DNA of 64,000 nucleotides from Sediminicola arcticus. Its GTDB lineage: Bacteria; Bacteroidota; Bacteroidia; Flavobacteriales; Flavobacteriaceae. The DNA lies in the NCBI RefSeq assembly GCF_040566695.1, contig NZ_JBEXAE010000003.1, positions 248,001 through 312,000 of the forward strand, in the 5' to 3' direction. The number at the start of each line of letters is the position of its first letter. Position 1 is the first letter of the stretch. The notes under the pieces are model-generated. The model did not search any database. It had not been told where the DNA came from and saw only the letters and a list, made by a program, of their open reading frames with translations. Shown here in pieces: positions 35,092 through 43,001 of this stretch. Made by a program: the position numbers and the translations under genes.

Positions 35092-35679
35092 ATGTCTCAG
35101 GGCACAATATATGGCTTAGTTCTTTCGGGAGGAAAAAGTACAAGAATGGGTACTGATAAAGGTGCAATTGTTTATCATGAGCTTCCGCAAAGAGAACATT
35201 TGTACCAATTATTGGAAAAAATCTGTGATAAAACATTTCTCAGTATCCGATCTGAACAGGTGAATGAACTACCCGGCGGTATTAATTTTATATTGGACAA
35301 TAATGAATTTAGAGGACCTTATAACGGGATTTTAAGTGCGCACAAGAAGTATCCCAACGTGGCCTGGCTTGTTTTGGCCTGCGACCTGCCCCTTATGGAT
35401 ATAAAAGGGATTCAACAATTGATAGAAGAAAGAAATACAGGTAAGATTGCCACAGCTTTTGCTGGGGGAGAAAGTAGGTTGCCAGAGCCCTTATGTGCTA
35501 TTTGGGAAGTTGAAGGTTTGAAACTCTCTATTTCACATCTTATTAATGGAACAAGCACCTGTCCAAGAAAATTTCTTATACATTCAGATGTACAATTAGT
35601 AGTTCCTGAACAAGAACAAATTCTTTTGAATGCCAATTCCAAGGAAGAGTACAACGAGGCCATTTTAAAACTAACCTAA
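35092..35679 (+). CDS. mobA: Molybdenum cofactor nucleotidyltransferase (MobA-type)
   Basis: 195-residue enzyme of the MobA/GT-A fold, linking a nucleotide to the molybdopterin. N-terminal signature GLVLSGGKSTRMGTDKGAIVYH (loop LxGGxSxRMGxDK) and the metal motif ACDLPLMD are intact. MobA normally makes the guanine dinucleotide form. Since mocA (cytosine form) is also in this operon, the cell seems to make both. It is 53 bp downstream of moaA. Confidence 0.88.
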   Translation: MSQGTIYGLVLSGGKSTRMGTDKGAIVYHELPQREHLYQLLEKICDKTFLSIRSEQVNELPGGINFILDNNEFRGPYNGILSAHKKYPNVAWLVLACDLPLMDIKGIQQLIEERNTGKIATAFAGGESRLPEPLCAIWEVEGLKLSISHLINGTSTCPRKFLIHSDVQLVVPEQEQILLNANSKEEYNEAILKLT

Positions 35680-35681
35680 TT

Positions 35682-36752
35682 TTGGATTCCAATAGATATA
35701 TACGGCAAACCGCTCTAAAGGAGTTTGGGCCACAAGCCCAAATTAAACTTATGAAGTCACGTGTTCTCGTTATTGGAGCTGGCGGTTTAGGAGTCCCAGT
35801 ATTACAGTATTTAAACGCTATGGGTGTGGGAACCTTAGGTGTTGTGGAACGTGATGTAGTTTCTATTTCTAATCTACACCGCCAAGTTTTATACACAGAA
35901 AAAGATATTGGAAAGTCCAAATTAGATGTAGCGTTTAAAAAACTAAAAGCACAAAATTCAGCAACGAGACTAAGGGGCTACGACACCTTTTTGATGGCTT
36001 CCAATGCTTTGGAAATCATAAAGGACTATGACATCGTAATAGATGCGTCAGATAATTTTCCAACCAGATATCTTATAAATGATGCCTGTGTTATACTAAA
36101 GAAGCCTTTTGTTTATGGGGGACTACAAGGGTTTGAAGGTCAGGTGAGCATATTTAATTTTAAAGGAGGACCAACCTATAGATGTCTTTTTCCGAATATG
36201 CCATCAATAGATGAAATACCTAACTGTAATATCAACGGTGTTTTGGGCGTTCTCCCCGGAATAGTTGGAAATCTACAAGCCCTAGAAACCATAAAAATGA
36301 TTACAGGAATAGGGGAGGTTTTAAAAGGTAAATTGTTGTTGTATAACGCTTTGGACCAATCTATGCAGAAAATTACTTTTAACCTCCAAGAAGAGAATTT
36401 GAACATATTTGCCTTAAACAATTCCTACGGTATTGTATCTGCTTCTCCATTTTCAGAAATAACGGTTGACGAGCTAAAGCAATTAATAAACTCACAAGGT
36501 TCCGTTCAGATTATTGACGTAAGAACCCTAGAAGAATTTGAGGCGTATAAAATTCCTAATTCCGTACATATTCCCTTGAATGAGTTAGAAAATCGCTATC
36601 ATGATATTGATTTAAAACAACCTATATATTTAATATGCCAATCGGGTAAGCGCAGCGCTGTAGCTTTGGAACAATTAAAAAATCAGTTTTCTGAAATAGC
36701 ACTATACTCCGTTCGCGGGGGCATAAATACATATGTCGCTGTATGTTCTTAG
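35682..36752 (+). CDS. moeB: MoeB/ThiF adenylyltransferase fused to a rhodanese domain
   Basis: 356-residue E1-like enzyme that adenylates the MoaD C terminus and delivers sulfur. The start is TTG, 2 bp after the mobA stop. The N-terminal domain has the nucleotide loop VLVIGAGGLGVPVLQYL, the active-site region VIDASDNFPTRYLINDAC, and further MoeB/ThiF traits (NLHRQVLYTEKDIGKSK). The C-terminal ~100 residues form a rhodanese domain with active-site Cys in YLICQSGKRSA. This fusion supplies the sulfur donor in one chain. Confidence 0.9.
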   Translation: MDSNRYIRQTALKEFGPQAQIKLMKSRVLVIGAGGLGVPVLQYLNAMGVGTLGVVERDVVSISNLHRQVLYTEKDIGKSKLDVAFKKLKAQNSATRLRGYDTFLMASNALEIIKDYDIVIDASDNFPTRYLINDACVILKKPFVYGGLQGFEGQVSIFNFKGGPTYRCLFPNMPSIDEIPNCNINGVLGVLPGIVGNLQALETIKMITGIGEVLKGKLLLYNALDQSMQKITFNLQEENLNIFALNNSYGIVSASPFSEITVDELKQLINSQGSVQIIDVRTLEEFEAYKIPNSVHIPLNELENRYHDIDLKQPIYLICQSGKRSAVALEQLKNQFSEIALYSVRGGINTYVAVCS

Positions 36753-37522
36753 ATCCCGAAGAATTAATTTTACTCTGTTTAGGTTTTTTTTCGATCGCTC
36801 TTTTATATTCCTCTGTCGGATTTGGAGGTGGCTCTAGTTATCTAGCGATTCTGACGCTCGTTTTTTCTAGTTTTTTTGATATTCGTACTACGGCCTTGCT
36901 ATGTAATCTTGTGGTGGTCAGTGGGAGTTGTTTTTTATACTACAAAAAGGGGTACATGGATTTCAAAAAATTCATTTCTTTTATTGTGGCGAGTATCCCC
37001 TTGGCTTTTCTAGGTGCCTCCTTTAAATTGAAAGAAAATGTATTTTTTATTATACTCGGTGCTGCATTGATCATTTCTGCCCTAGCTTTAGTTATACAGA
37101 CAATTAAACTTCCTACTCAGGAAGAAATTGAAAAGAAGTACCCTCCATATTTGACGTATCTTCTTGGAGGCTCTATAGGATTACTTTCAGGAATGGTAGG
37201 AATAGGAGGCGGTATTTTTTTAGCTCCTGTCCTTAATCATATGAGATGGGAAAAATCCATAAAAATAGCGGCCTTGGCTAGTTTTTTTATTTTAGTAAAT
37301 TCTATATCTGGCTTAGCGGGACTCATTTCCAATGGAACTTTTCAAATGCCTTTGCTAGAAGGACTTGCTTTACTTTTTTCCGTCCTTATTGGCGGACAAT
37401 TGGGAATACGAATTAGTTTAAGTAAATTAACAGGGAAAGGTATTAAATTAACTACAGCCACTTTGGTCTTTATGGTGGGTGTAAGGGTTTTACTAGTTAA
37501 CGGACTTCAAATTTCTATTTAA
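36743..37522 (+). CDS. TauE/SafE family membrane transporter
   Basis: 259-residue inner-membrane protein with about eight hydrophobic helices, starting 10 bp inside the end of moeB. Family stretches: SVGFGGGSSYLAIL near the N terminus and GGSIGLLSGMVGIGGGIFLAPVL in the middle (two-fold repeat typical of TauE/SafE). TauE/SafE proteins move sulfite or other organosulfur anions out of the cell. Within a molybdenum operon it may handle a sulfur by-product or an oxyanion, but the substrate is not known. Confidence 0.85.
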   Translation: MFLDPEELILLCLGFFSIALLYSSVGFGGGSSYLAILTLVFSSFFDIRTTALLCNLVVVSGSCFLYYKKGYMDFKKFISFIVASIPLAFLGASFKLKENVFFIILGAALIISALALVIQTIKLPTQEEIEKKYPPYLTYLLGGSIGLLSGMVGIGGGIFLAPVLNHMRWEKSIKIAALASFFILVNSISGLAGLISNGTFQMPLLEGLALLFSVLIGGQLGIRISLSKLTGKGIKLTTATLVFMVGVRVLLVNGLQISI

Positions 37523-37525
37523 AAA

Positions 37526-38725
37526 ATGATCACTTTTCAAGAAGCATACCAAAAAGTAATGACCTTCAAGCAGGATTATGGTTCAGAGAAAGTGGACTTA
37601 CTTCAAGCGGTGGGTAGGGTACTGGTGGATAATATTAAAGCAGATAGGGATTTCCCTCCATTTGACAGGGCTACCAAAGACGGCATAGCCATAAATTATA
37701 CAGCAGTAAAAAATGGAATAAAAAAGTTCAAGATTGAAGCTATTGTTGCAGCGGGATCTCCAAAAATTAACCTTGGCCAAGAACATAATTGTGTGGAAAT
37801 AATGACTGGAGCAGTTGTTCCTGAAAATGCAGATACCGTCATAATGTATGAACATATAACCATTAATAATGGGTATGCGGTATTGAATAGTGAACCAAAA
37901 AAAGGACAGGACATCCATTTGCAAGGGAGTGACGAACAAAAAGGAACTATAGTCGTTAAAAAAGACAGTTTAATTACTGCTTCTGAAATAGGGGTTTTAG
38001 CTGCTGTGGGAAAAGCAAGGGTTTTGGTCAAGAAACTACCTAAAATAACCATAATTAGCACCGGTAATGAACTTGTGGATGTTCATCAAAGTCCTTTGCC
38101 ACACCAAATTAGAAAGTCTAATATCCATTCTCTTTACGCTGCTTTGGCACAAGAACAAATCGTCCCTTCACAGCTACATATAAATGACAAAAAGGAAGAA
38201 ATTAAAAATGAAATAAAAAAAGCCTTATTTGATAATGATGTACTGCTATTAAGCGGCGGTGTTTCTAAAGGTAAATTTGACTATATCCCAGATGTATTAG
38301 AAGAATTGGGTGTAGAAAAAATATTCCATAGGGTTCTGCAACGCCCCGGTAAGCCCTTTTGGTTTGGAATACAAAAGGAAACTTGTACCGTCATTTTTTC
38401 ATTCCCTGGAAACCCAGTCTCAACCTTTGCAAATTATCATCTCTATTTTAGAGATTGGTTAAAAAGCTCACTAAATTTACCAATCTCAAAAATTAATGTA
38501 ATTTTAGCTGAGGCCATTCTTGCTACTGGTACTTTAACCCTATTTTTGAGAGTAAAAATAAAATCAGAAAACGGCCAACTTATAGCTCATCTCATTAGAG
38601 AAAACGGTTCTGGAGATTTAACCAGTTTGGCACAATCAGATGGGTTTATACGATTAGATCCTAAAGAAGTTTCTTATAATGTTGGGGAAATTGTCCCATT
38701 TTCACCCACAAGAAGAATAGTCTAA
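37526..38725 (+). CDS. moeA: Molybdopterin molybdenumtransferase MoeA
   Basis: 399-residue cytoplasmic enzyme inserting molybdenum into adenylated molybdopterin. Conserved stretches: DRDFPPFDRATKDGIAINY (domain I), EIMTGAVVPENADTVIMYEHI, the MogA-like loop ISTGNELVDV, DVLLLSGGVSKGKFDYIPDVL, and QRPGKPFWFG and FSFPGNPVSTF. The domain order I-II-III-IV is normal. It starts 3 bp after the TauE gene, within the operon. Confidence 0.94.
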   Translation: MITFQEAYQKVMTFKQDYGSEKVDLLQAVGRVLVDNIKADRDFPPFDRATKDGIAINYTAVKNGIKKFKIEAIVAAGSPKINLGQEHNCVEIMTGAVVPENADTVIMYEHITINNGYAVLNSEPKKGQDIHLQGSDEQKGTIVVKKDSLITASEIGVLAAVGKARVLVKKLPKITIISTGNELVDVHQSPLPHQIRKSNIHSLYAALAQEQIVPSQLHINDKKEEIKNEIKKALFDNDVLLLSGGVSKGKFDYIPDVLEELGVEKIFHRVLQRPGKPFWFGIQKETCTVIFSFPGNPVSTFANYHLYFRDWLKSSLNLPISKINVILAEAILATGTLTLFLRVKIKSENGQLIAHLIRENGSGDLTSLAQSDGFIRLDPKEVSYNVGEIVPFSPTRRIV

Positions 38726-38727
38726 TT

Positions 38728-39753
38728 ATGACACACGAATTTAAAAAAATAATATACGAGTATCAGAAGGCAAAAGATAGCGGTATTAAGGCCGTATTAG
38801 CTACCGTAGTAGATTTAGATGGTTCTTCCTATCGTAGACCAGGGGTAAGCATGCTTCTTTTGGAAAATGGCAAAAAGGTTGGTGCCGTAAGCGGAGGCTG
38901 TGTTGAAAAGGAAGTTGTTCTACAGGCCAAAAGTGTTTTTGAAAGTAATATCCCTAAAATGATGACCTATGACGGTCGTTATAGACTAGGTTGCGAAGGA
39001 GTTCTGTACATACTTATTGAACCGTTCAATCCCAATGAACCCTTTTTAAAGGCTTTTGAAAACTGCCTTAAAAAAAGGAGCAGCTTCAAATTACATTCAT
39101 TCTATAAAAAAAGCGAAGAGGATTTTAAAGGCTTGGGCACGGTGGTTGATTTTGGCAAAGGAAACCAATATCCTGTGCAACACGATTTTGATCTAGCATT
39201 TGCTCAAAAATCTGACCTGCATGTTTTTCAACAAAAAATGAATCCATGTTTTCAACTAATGGTTGTTGGTGCTGAGCACGATGCTTTCCAATTATGCGCA
39301 ATGGCTTCCACTGCTGGGTGGGAAGTCACTATAATTGGAACACCTATGGAGGAAAAAAATATTTTTGATTTTCCGGGAGCACATGCATTTTTTAATCAAG
39401 ATCCTGATGAAATAGATTTAAAAGTCATTGATGAACAAACAGCACTCTTAGTAATGACCCATAGTTATGCAAAAGATTTAAAATATCTCCTTAAATTAAA
39501 GGATACTAACCCTATTTATCTTGGTCTACTAGGCCCTTCCAAAAGAAGGGAACGCTTGTTAAGCGATCTTTTGGAACATTGTCCAGAAGTGGCCCATACG
39601 TTTTTTGATAAAATACACGGTCCCGCCGGACTTAATATTGGTGCAGAGACGCCACAGGAAATTGCTATTGCCATTATGGCAGAAATACTTTCGGTAACAA
39701 GAAATAAGAAACCTATGATGCTCAAGGACAAAACCGGGGGGATACATAGCTGA
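38728..39753 (+). CDS. xdhC: XdhC/CoxI-family molybdenum-enzyme maturation factor
   Basis: 341-residue maturation protein that holds the Moco and helps sulfurate it before insertion into xanthine-oxidase family enzymes. The N-terminal XdhC_CoxI domain shows LATVVDLDGSSYRRPGVSMLL and AVSGGCVEKEVV; the C-terminal XdhC_C Rossmann-like domain shows LMVVGAEHDAFQLCAMASTAGWEVTIIG and IYLGLLGPSKRRERLL, with GAETPQEIAIAIMAEI near the end. Its presence confirms that the partner enzyme is of the xanthine-oxidase family. It ends in a 1-bp overlap with mocA (TGATGG). Confidence 0.92.
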   Translation: MTHEFKKIIYEYQKAKDSGIKAVLATVVDLDGSSYRRPGVSMLLLENGKKVGAVSGGCVEKEVVLQAKSVFESNIPKMMTYDGRYRLGCEGVLYILIEPFNPNEPFLKAFENCLKKRSSFKLHSFYKKSEEDFKGLGTVVDFGKGNQYPVQHDFDLAFAQKSDLHVFQQKMNPCFQLMVVGAEHDAFQLCAMASTAGWEVTIIGTPMEEKNIFDFPGAHAFFNQDPDEIDLKVIDEQTALLVMTHSYAKDLKYLLKLKDTNPIYLGLLGPSKRRERLLSDLLEHCPEVAHTFFDKIHGPAGLNIGAETPQEIAIAIMAEILSVTRNKKPMMLKDKTGGIHS

Positions 39754-40370
39754 TGGATAATTTAGAATCAAAAATTGTTGTGATAATCCTTGCAGGTGGC
39801 GCGGGATCCCGTATGGGTAGCATTAAGCAGCTTTTGCATTGGAAACACGCAACACTTCTGGAAAATACAATAGAACAGGCCAAAAATTCCGAAGGCTCTG
39901 ATATTATTGTAGTCTTGGGAGCACACGCATCTGAAATACGCTCTAAAATTAGTGATAATGACGTCATATTTGTAGATAATGCAGTATGGGAGCATGGACT
40001 TGGCACCTCTATCAGCTGTGGGGTCAACTACATCCAAAAGAATAAGTGTGGGGCCACGGGAGTTTTAATTCTTTTAGCAGACCAACCTTTAATAGACACT
40101 CGGTATATTAATAAAATGATAGATACGTTTATTAAAAAATCCAATGGCCTGGTTACCACAAATTATGGGAGTAGGGAAGGCGTACCCGCTATATTTGCTC
40201 AAAAATATTTTTTAGAACTACAAGATCTTAATCAAGATTTTGGAGCCAAAGAGCTAATTGGGAAAAATAAGCATTTAACCATTAGCCTTGATCCCGAAGG
40301 TAAGGAAACGGATATAGATACCCCTAAAGATTATAATACCCTTTTAAAAGAACTACCAGAAGAAAATTAA
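39753..40370 (+). CDS. mocA: Molybdenum cofactor cytidylyltransferase-type enzyme (MocA)
   Basis: 205-residue nucleotidyltransferase: IILAGGAGSRMGSIKQLLHW is the MocA version of the nucleotide loop (GxGxRMGxxKQLL), and LILLADQPLID is the metal-binding motif. GTSISCGVNYIQ supports MocA rather than MobA. The product would be molybdopterin cytosine dinucleotide, the form used by many bacterial xanthine-oxidase family enzymes, matching the Ior-like pair in this operon. It overlaps the xdhC stop by one base. Confidence 0.9.
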   Translation: MDNLESKIVVIILAGGAGSRMGSIKQLLHWKHATLLENTIEQAKNSEGSDIIVVLGAHASEIRSKISDNDVIFVDNAVWEHGLGTSISCGVNYIQKNKCGATGVLILLADQPLIDTRYINKMIDTFIKKSNGLVTTNYGSREGVPAIFAQKYFLELQDLNQDFGAKELIGKNKHLTISLDPEGKETDIDTPKDYNTLLKELPEEN

Positions 40371-40375
40371 AGCCT

Positions 40376-41485
40376 ATGAACATTTTTATGATGAATAAAA
40401 AAAGAATATTGACTTCCTTAAGCTTAGTAAGCTTCAGCTTATTTGCCCTTCAGGCCCAAGTGATGGATTTTGAAACCTATAATCCTACATCCACTCTTAT
40501 AGTTCCTGAAAATGAGGTTAAAAAAGCGAAATTTCCTTTTATAGATGTCCATAGCCATCAATATCGTATGCCAGACCAAGACCTTTCGGAATTAATTGCG
40601 GCCATGGATACACTTAATGAAGGTATCATGGTAAATCTAAGTGGTGGTTCAGGAGAAAAACTACTTGGATCTATCACGAACATAAAGAAAAACTACCCCA
40701 ATAGGTTTGTTGTCTTTGCCAATATAGATTTTGAAGGAGCCAAAGATGAGGAATGGAGTAAAAAGGCCGCAGATCAATTAGAAGAAGACGTAAAAAATGG
40801 CGCTAGAGGCTTGAAGGTTTTTAAGAGTCTTGGCCTTCGCAATAAGGACTCAGAAGGTAAAAGATTGGCTATAGATGATGCACGTTTAGACCCTATATGG
40901 GCTAAATGTGGAGAATTAGGTATTCCAGTACTGATCCATGCCGCGGACCCAGAACCTTTTTGGGATGATTTTGACGCGGACAATGAACGATGGTTAGAAC
41001 TTAAGACACACCCCCGTAGAAAGCGAACTGATACTGATCCGGCGCCATGGGAACAAATAATTGGAGAACAGCATCATATTTTTAAAAAACATCCTAAGAC
41101 TAATTTTATAGCTGCTCATATGGGCTGGTATGCCAATGATTTACAAAAATTGAGTGAACTGATGGATGAAATGCCTAATATGAATGTTGGTATCTCAGCG
41201 GTTATTGCAGAATTAGGACGGCAACCCCAAAACGCCCACAAATTTTTCATAAAATATCAGGATAGGATTCTTTTTGGGAAAGACAGTTGGAAACCGGAAG
41301 AGTTTCCTACCTACTTTAGGGTCCTAGAAACCAATGATGAATACTTCCCTTATTACAAGAAGTATCATGCCTTTTGGGCTATGTACGGAATTGGCCTGCC
41401 AGATAATGTCTTGAAAAAAGTATATTATAAAAATGCATTGCGACTTATTCCTGGTCTTGATACCAATTTATTCCCTATGGATTAA
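40376..41485 (+). CDS. Secreted amidohydrolase-family (TIM-barrel) protein
   Basis: 369-residue exported metal hydrolase of the Amidohydrolase_2 type. The signal peptide is best seen from the internal Met at 40391 or 40394 (NKKRILTSLSLVSFSLFALQAQ); the upstream ATG at 40376 may or may not be the start. Metal ligands: HSH in FIDVHSHQYR, H in VLIHAADPEPF, H in FIAAHMGW, and D in FGKDSW. Last gene of the molybdenum operon (5 bp gap), so it may act on the product or substrate of the hydroxylase. Confidence 0.83.
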   Translation: MNIFMMNKKRILTSLSLVSFSLFALQAQVMDFETYNPTSTLIVPENEVKKAKFPFIDVHSHQYRMPDQDLSELIAAMDTLNEGIMVNLSGGSGEKLLGSITNIKKNYPNRFVVFANIDFEGAKDEEWSKKAADQLEEDVKNGARGLKVFKSLGLRNKDSEGKRLAIDDARLDPIWAKCGELGIPVLIHAADPEPFWDDFDADNERWLELKTHPRRKRTDTDPAPWEQIIGEQHHIFKKHPKTNFIAAHMGWYANDLQKLSELMDEMPNMNVGISAVIAELGRQPQNAHKFFIKYQDRILFGKDSWKPEEFPTYFRVLETNDEYFPYYKKYHAFWAMYGIGLPDNVLKKVYYKNALRLIPGLDTNLFPMD

Positions 41486-41587
41486 GGAATAATATATTAA
41501 ATGGGTTCTTTTTAGATAATAATCCAGTAAGCTTCACTTATCAAATTAGCCAAAACAAACAATATTTACAAGAAACTTTACCCTTTT

Positions 41588-41617
41588 AAAAAAGGGAGCT
41601 AGAAAGCTCCCTTTTTT
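41588..41617 (+). terminator. Operon terminator after the molybdenum cluster
   Basis: AAAAAAGGGAGCT, loop AGAA, AGCTCCCTTTTTT: a perfect 13-bp stem, 102 bp after the amidohydrolase stop. Strong. Confidence 0.92.
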
Positions 41618-41733
41618 TATGCTTAAATTTCTCTATGTTTTGTTCACCTTAAACAAAAGCATCAAATAATTTTTAGAGTTTAGTGTGATAATTATACAAA
41701 GTTTGATACTAATAAGGAAAGCGCAGTGCCAGA

Positions 41734-42225
41734 ATGCATAAGGAAGAACAATTTACCACGTTGATCAAAAAAAATGAAGGAATCATTTTTAAGATAACCA
41801 CTTTATATACCGATCACCGTGATGACCAAAAAGACCTTTATCAAGATATTGTTTACCAGTTATGGAAATCGTTCGATTCCTTTAGAAACGAGGCCAAGAT
41901 TAGTACATGGATGTATCGCATAGCATTGAATACGGCATTAACTAGATTGAAAAAAAGAAAAAGAAAACCGCATGAAGTTGGTATAGATCAGGTTATTCTT
42001 GAGCAAACAGAAAATGATGACCCCCAATTTGAGGAGCGTTTGAAATTGGTATATGCTCAGATCCAAAATTTAAATGATTTGGAAAAAGGTATAATGCTTT
42101 TACTATTGGAGGGAAAACAATATGTTGAAATTTCGCTAATTACAGGACTAACACCAACCAATGTTGCCACGCGGATTTCTCGGATTAAACAAAAATTAAA
42201 ATCACAAATTCTAAAAAAACAATAA
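41734..42225 (+). CDS. ECF-type RNA polymerase sigma factor
   Basis: 163-residue sigma factor of the extracytoplasmic-function group. Region 2: DLYQDIVYQLWKSFDSFRNEAKISTWMYRIALNTAL (the usual DLxQE/STWLYRIA pattern). Region 4: LVYAQIQNLNDLEKGIMLLLLEGKQYVEISLITGLTPTNVATRISRIKQKLK. No region 3. It starts ATG at 41734 and ends 1 bp before the next gene. The next gene is a membrane protein that could play the anti-sigma role. Confidence 0.92.
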   Translation: MHKEEQFTTLIKKNEGIIFKITTLYTDHRDDQKDLYQDIVYQLWKSFDSFRNEAKISTWMYRIALNTALTRLKKRKRKPHEVGIDQVILEQTENDDPQFEERLKLVYAQIQNLNDLEKGIMLLLLEGKQYVEISLITGLTPTNVATRISRIKQKLKSQILKKQ

Positions 42226-42226
42226 C

Positions 42227-42826
42227 ATGGACTTAGAAGAAATACAGGCAGTCTGGTCCGAAATGAGTGACCAACTGAAACATCAAAAGAAATTAACCGA
42301 TAAAATCATATTAGACATGACACAGGATAGATATACACGGAAATTTAGGACTATTTCCATTGCAGAAACCTTCGGAGCAATAATTTGCTTTATAGCTGCA
42401 CTTTATATGTTATTCTATTTTAATACATTGGATATATGGTATTTACAAGTGTGTGGCGTATTATCCATAGCTTTTTTAATAGGTCTCCCTATAGTAACCC
42501 TTAGATCATTAAAAAACATTCAAAAAATCAATATAACAGAGAAAAATATTAAAGATACTTTGATATCTTATTCCAAGGCAAAAAATAAGGTTTTGATGAT
42601 TCAACGCTTGGGGATATACCTTTCCTTTATATTTATGATGACCTGTTTGCCCGTATTCTCCAAATTAATGAAAGGTAAAGACATCTTTCAACAAGGTACC
42701 TTTCCGCTTTGGTATGTGGTCATAATGGGTGTGTTTATTGCTCTTTTCGCGAGATGGGGATATGCATGTTATAAAAAAACAACAAATTCGGCAGAAGCGT
42801 TATTAAAGGAGTTAGAATTGGATTAG
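42227..42826 (+). CDS. Four-helix membrane protein next to the ECF sigma factor
   Basis: 199-residue protein: a soluble N-terminal part of about 40 residues (LEEIQAVWSEMSDQLKHQKKLTDK), then about four hydrophobic helices (IICFIAALYMLFYF, VCGVLSIAFLIGLPIV, LGIYLSFIFMMTCLP, VVIMGVFIALFARWG), and a short charged tail. It lacks a zinc-binding (ZAS) motif and is not a FecR-type regulator. Position 1 bp after the sigma gene suggests it regulates the sigma factor, which is inference. Confidence 0.7.
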   Translation: MDLEEIQAVWSEMSDQLKHQKKLTDKIILDMTQDRYTRKFRTISIAETFGAIICFIAALYMLFYFNTLDIWYLQVCGVLSIAFLIGLPIVTLRSLKNIQKINITEKNIKDTLISYSKAKNKVLMIQRLGIYLSFIFMMTCLPVFSKLMKGKDIFQQGTFPLWYVVIMGVFIALFARWGYACYKKTTNSAEALLKELELD

Positions 42827-43001
42827 TGTTTTTAAATGAAAGAAGTAAAAATCTAAGTTCCATTTTCTCAATTTGTATGGTTTATCCTATCATATCTGCA
42901 TAATATTCAGGAAAGCAGCTCATATTGTATAAAAAATTTAGATTTACGATGAAATTATGGGATAAAGAAGTATTTTCCGCTTCCGAAAAGTAGATTATTT
43001 T

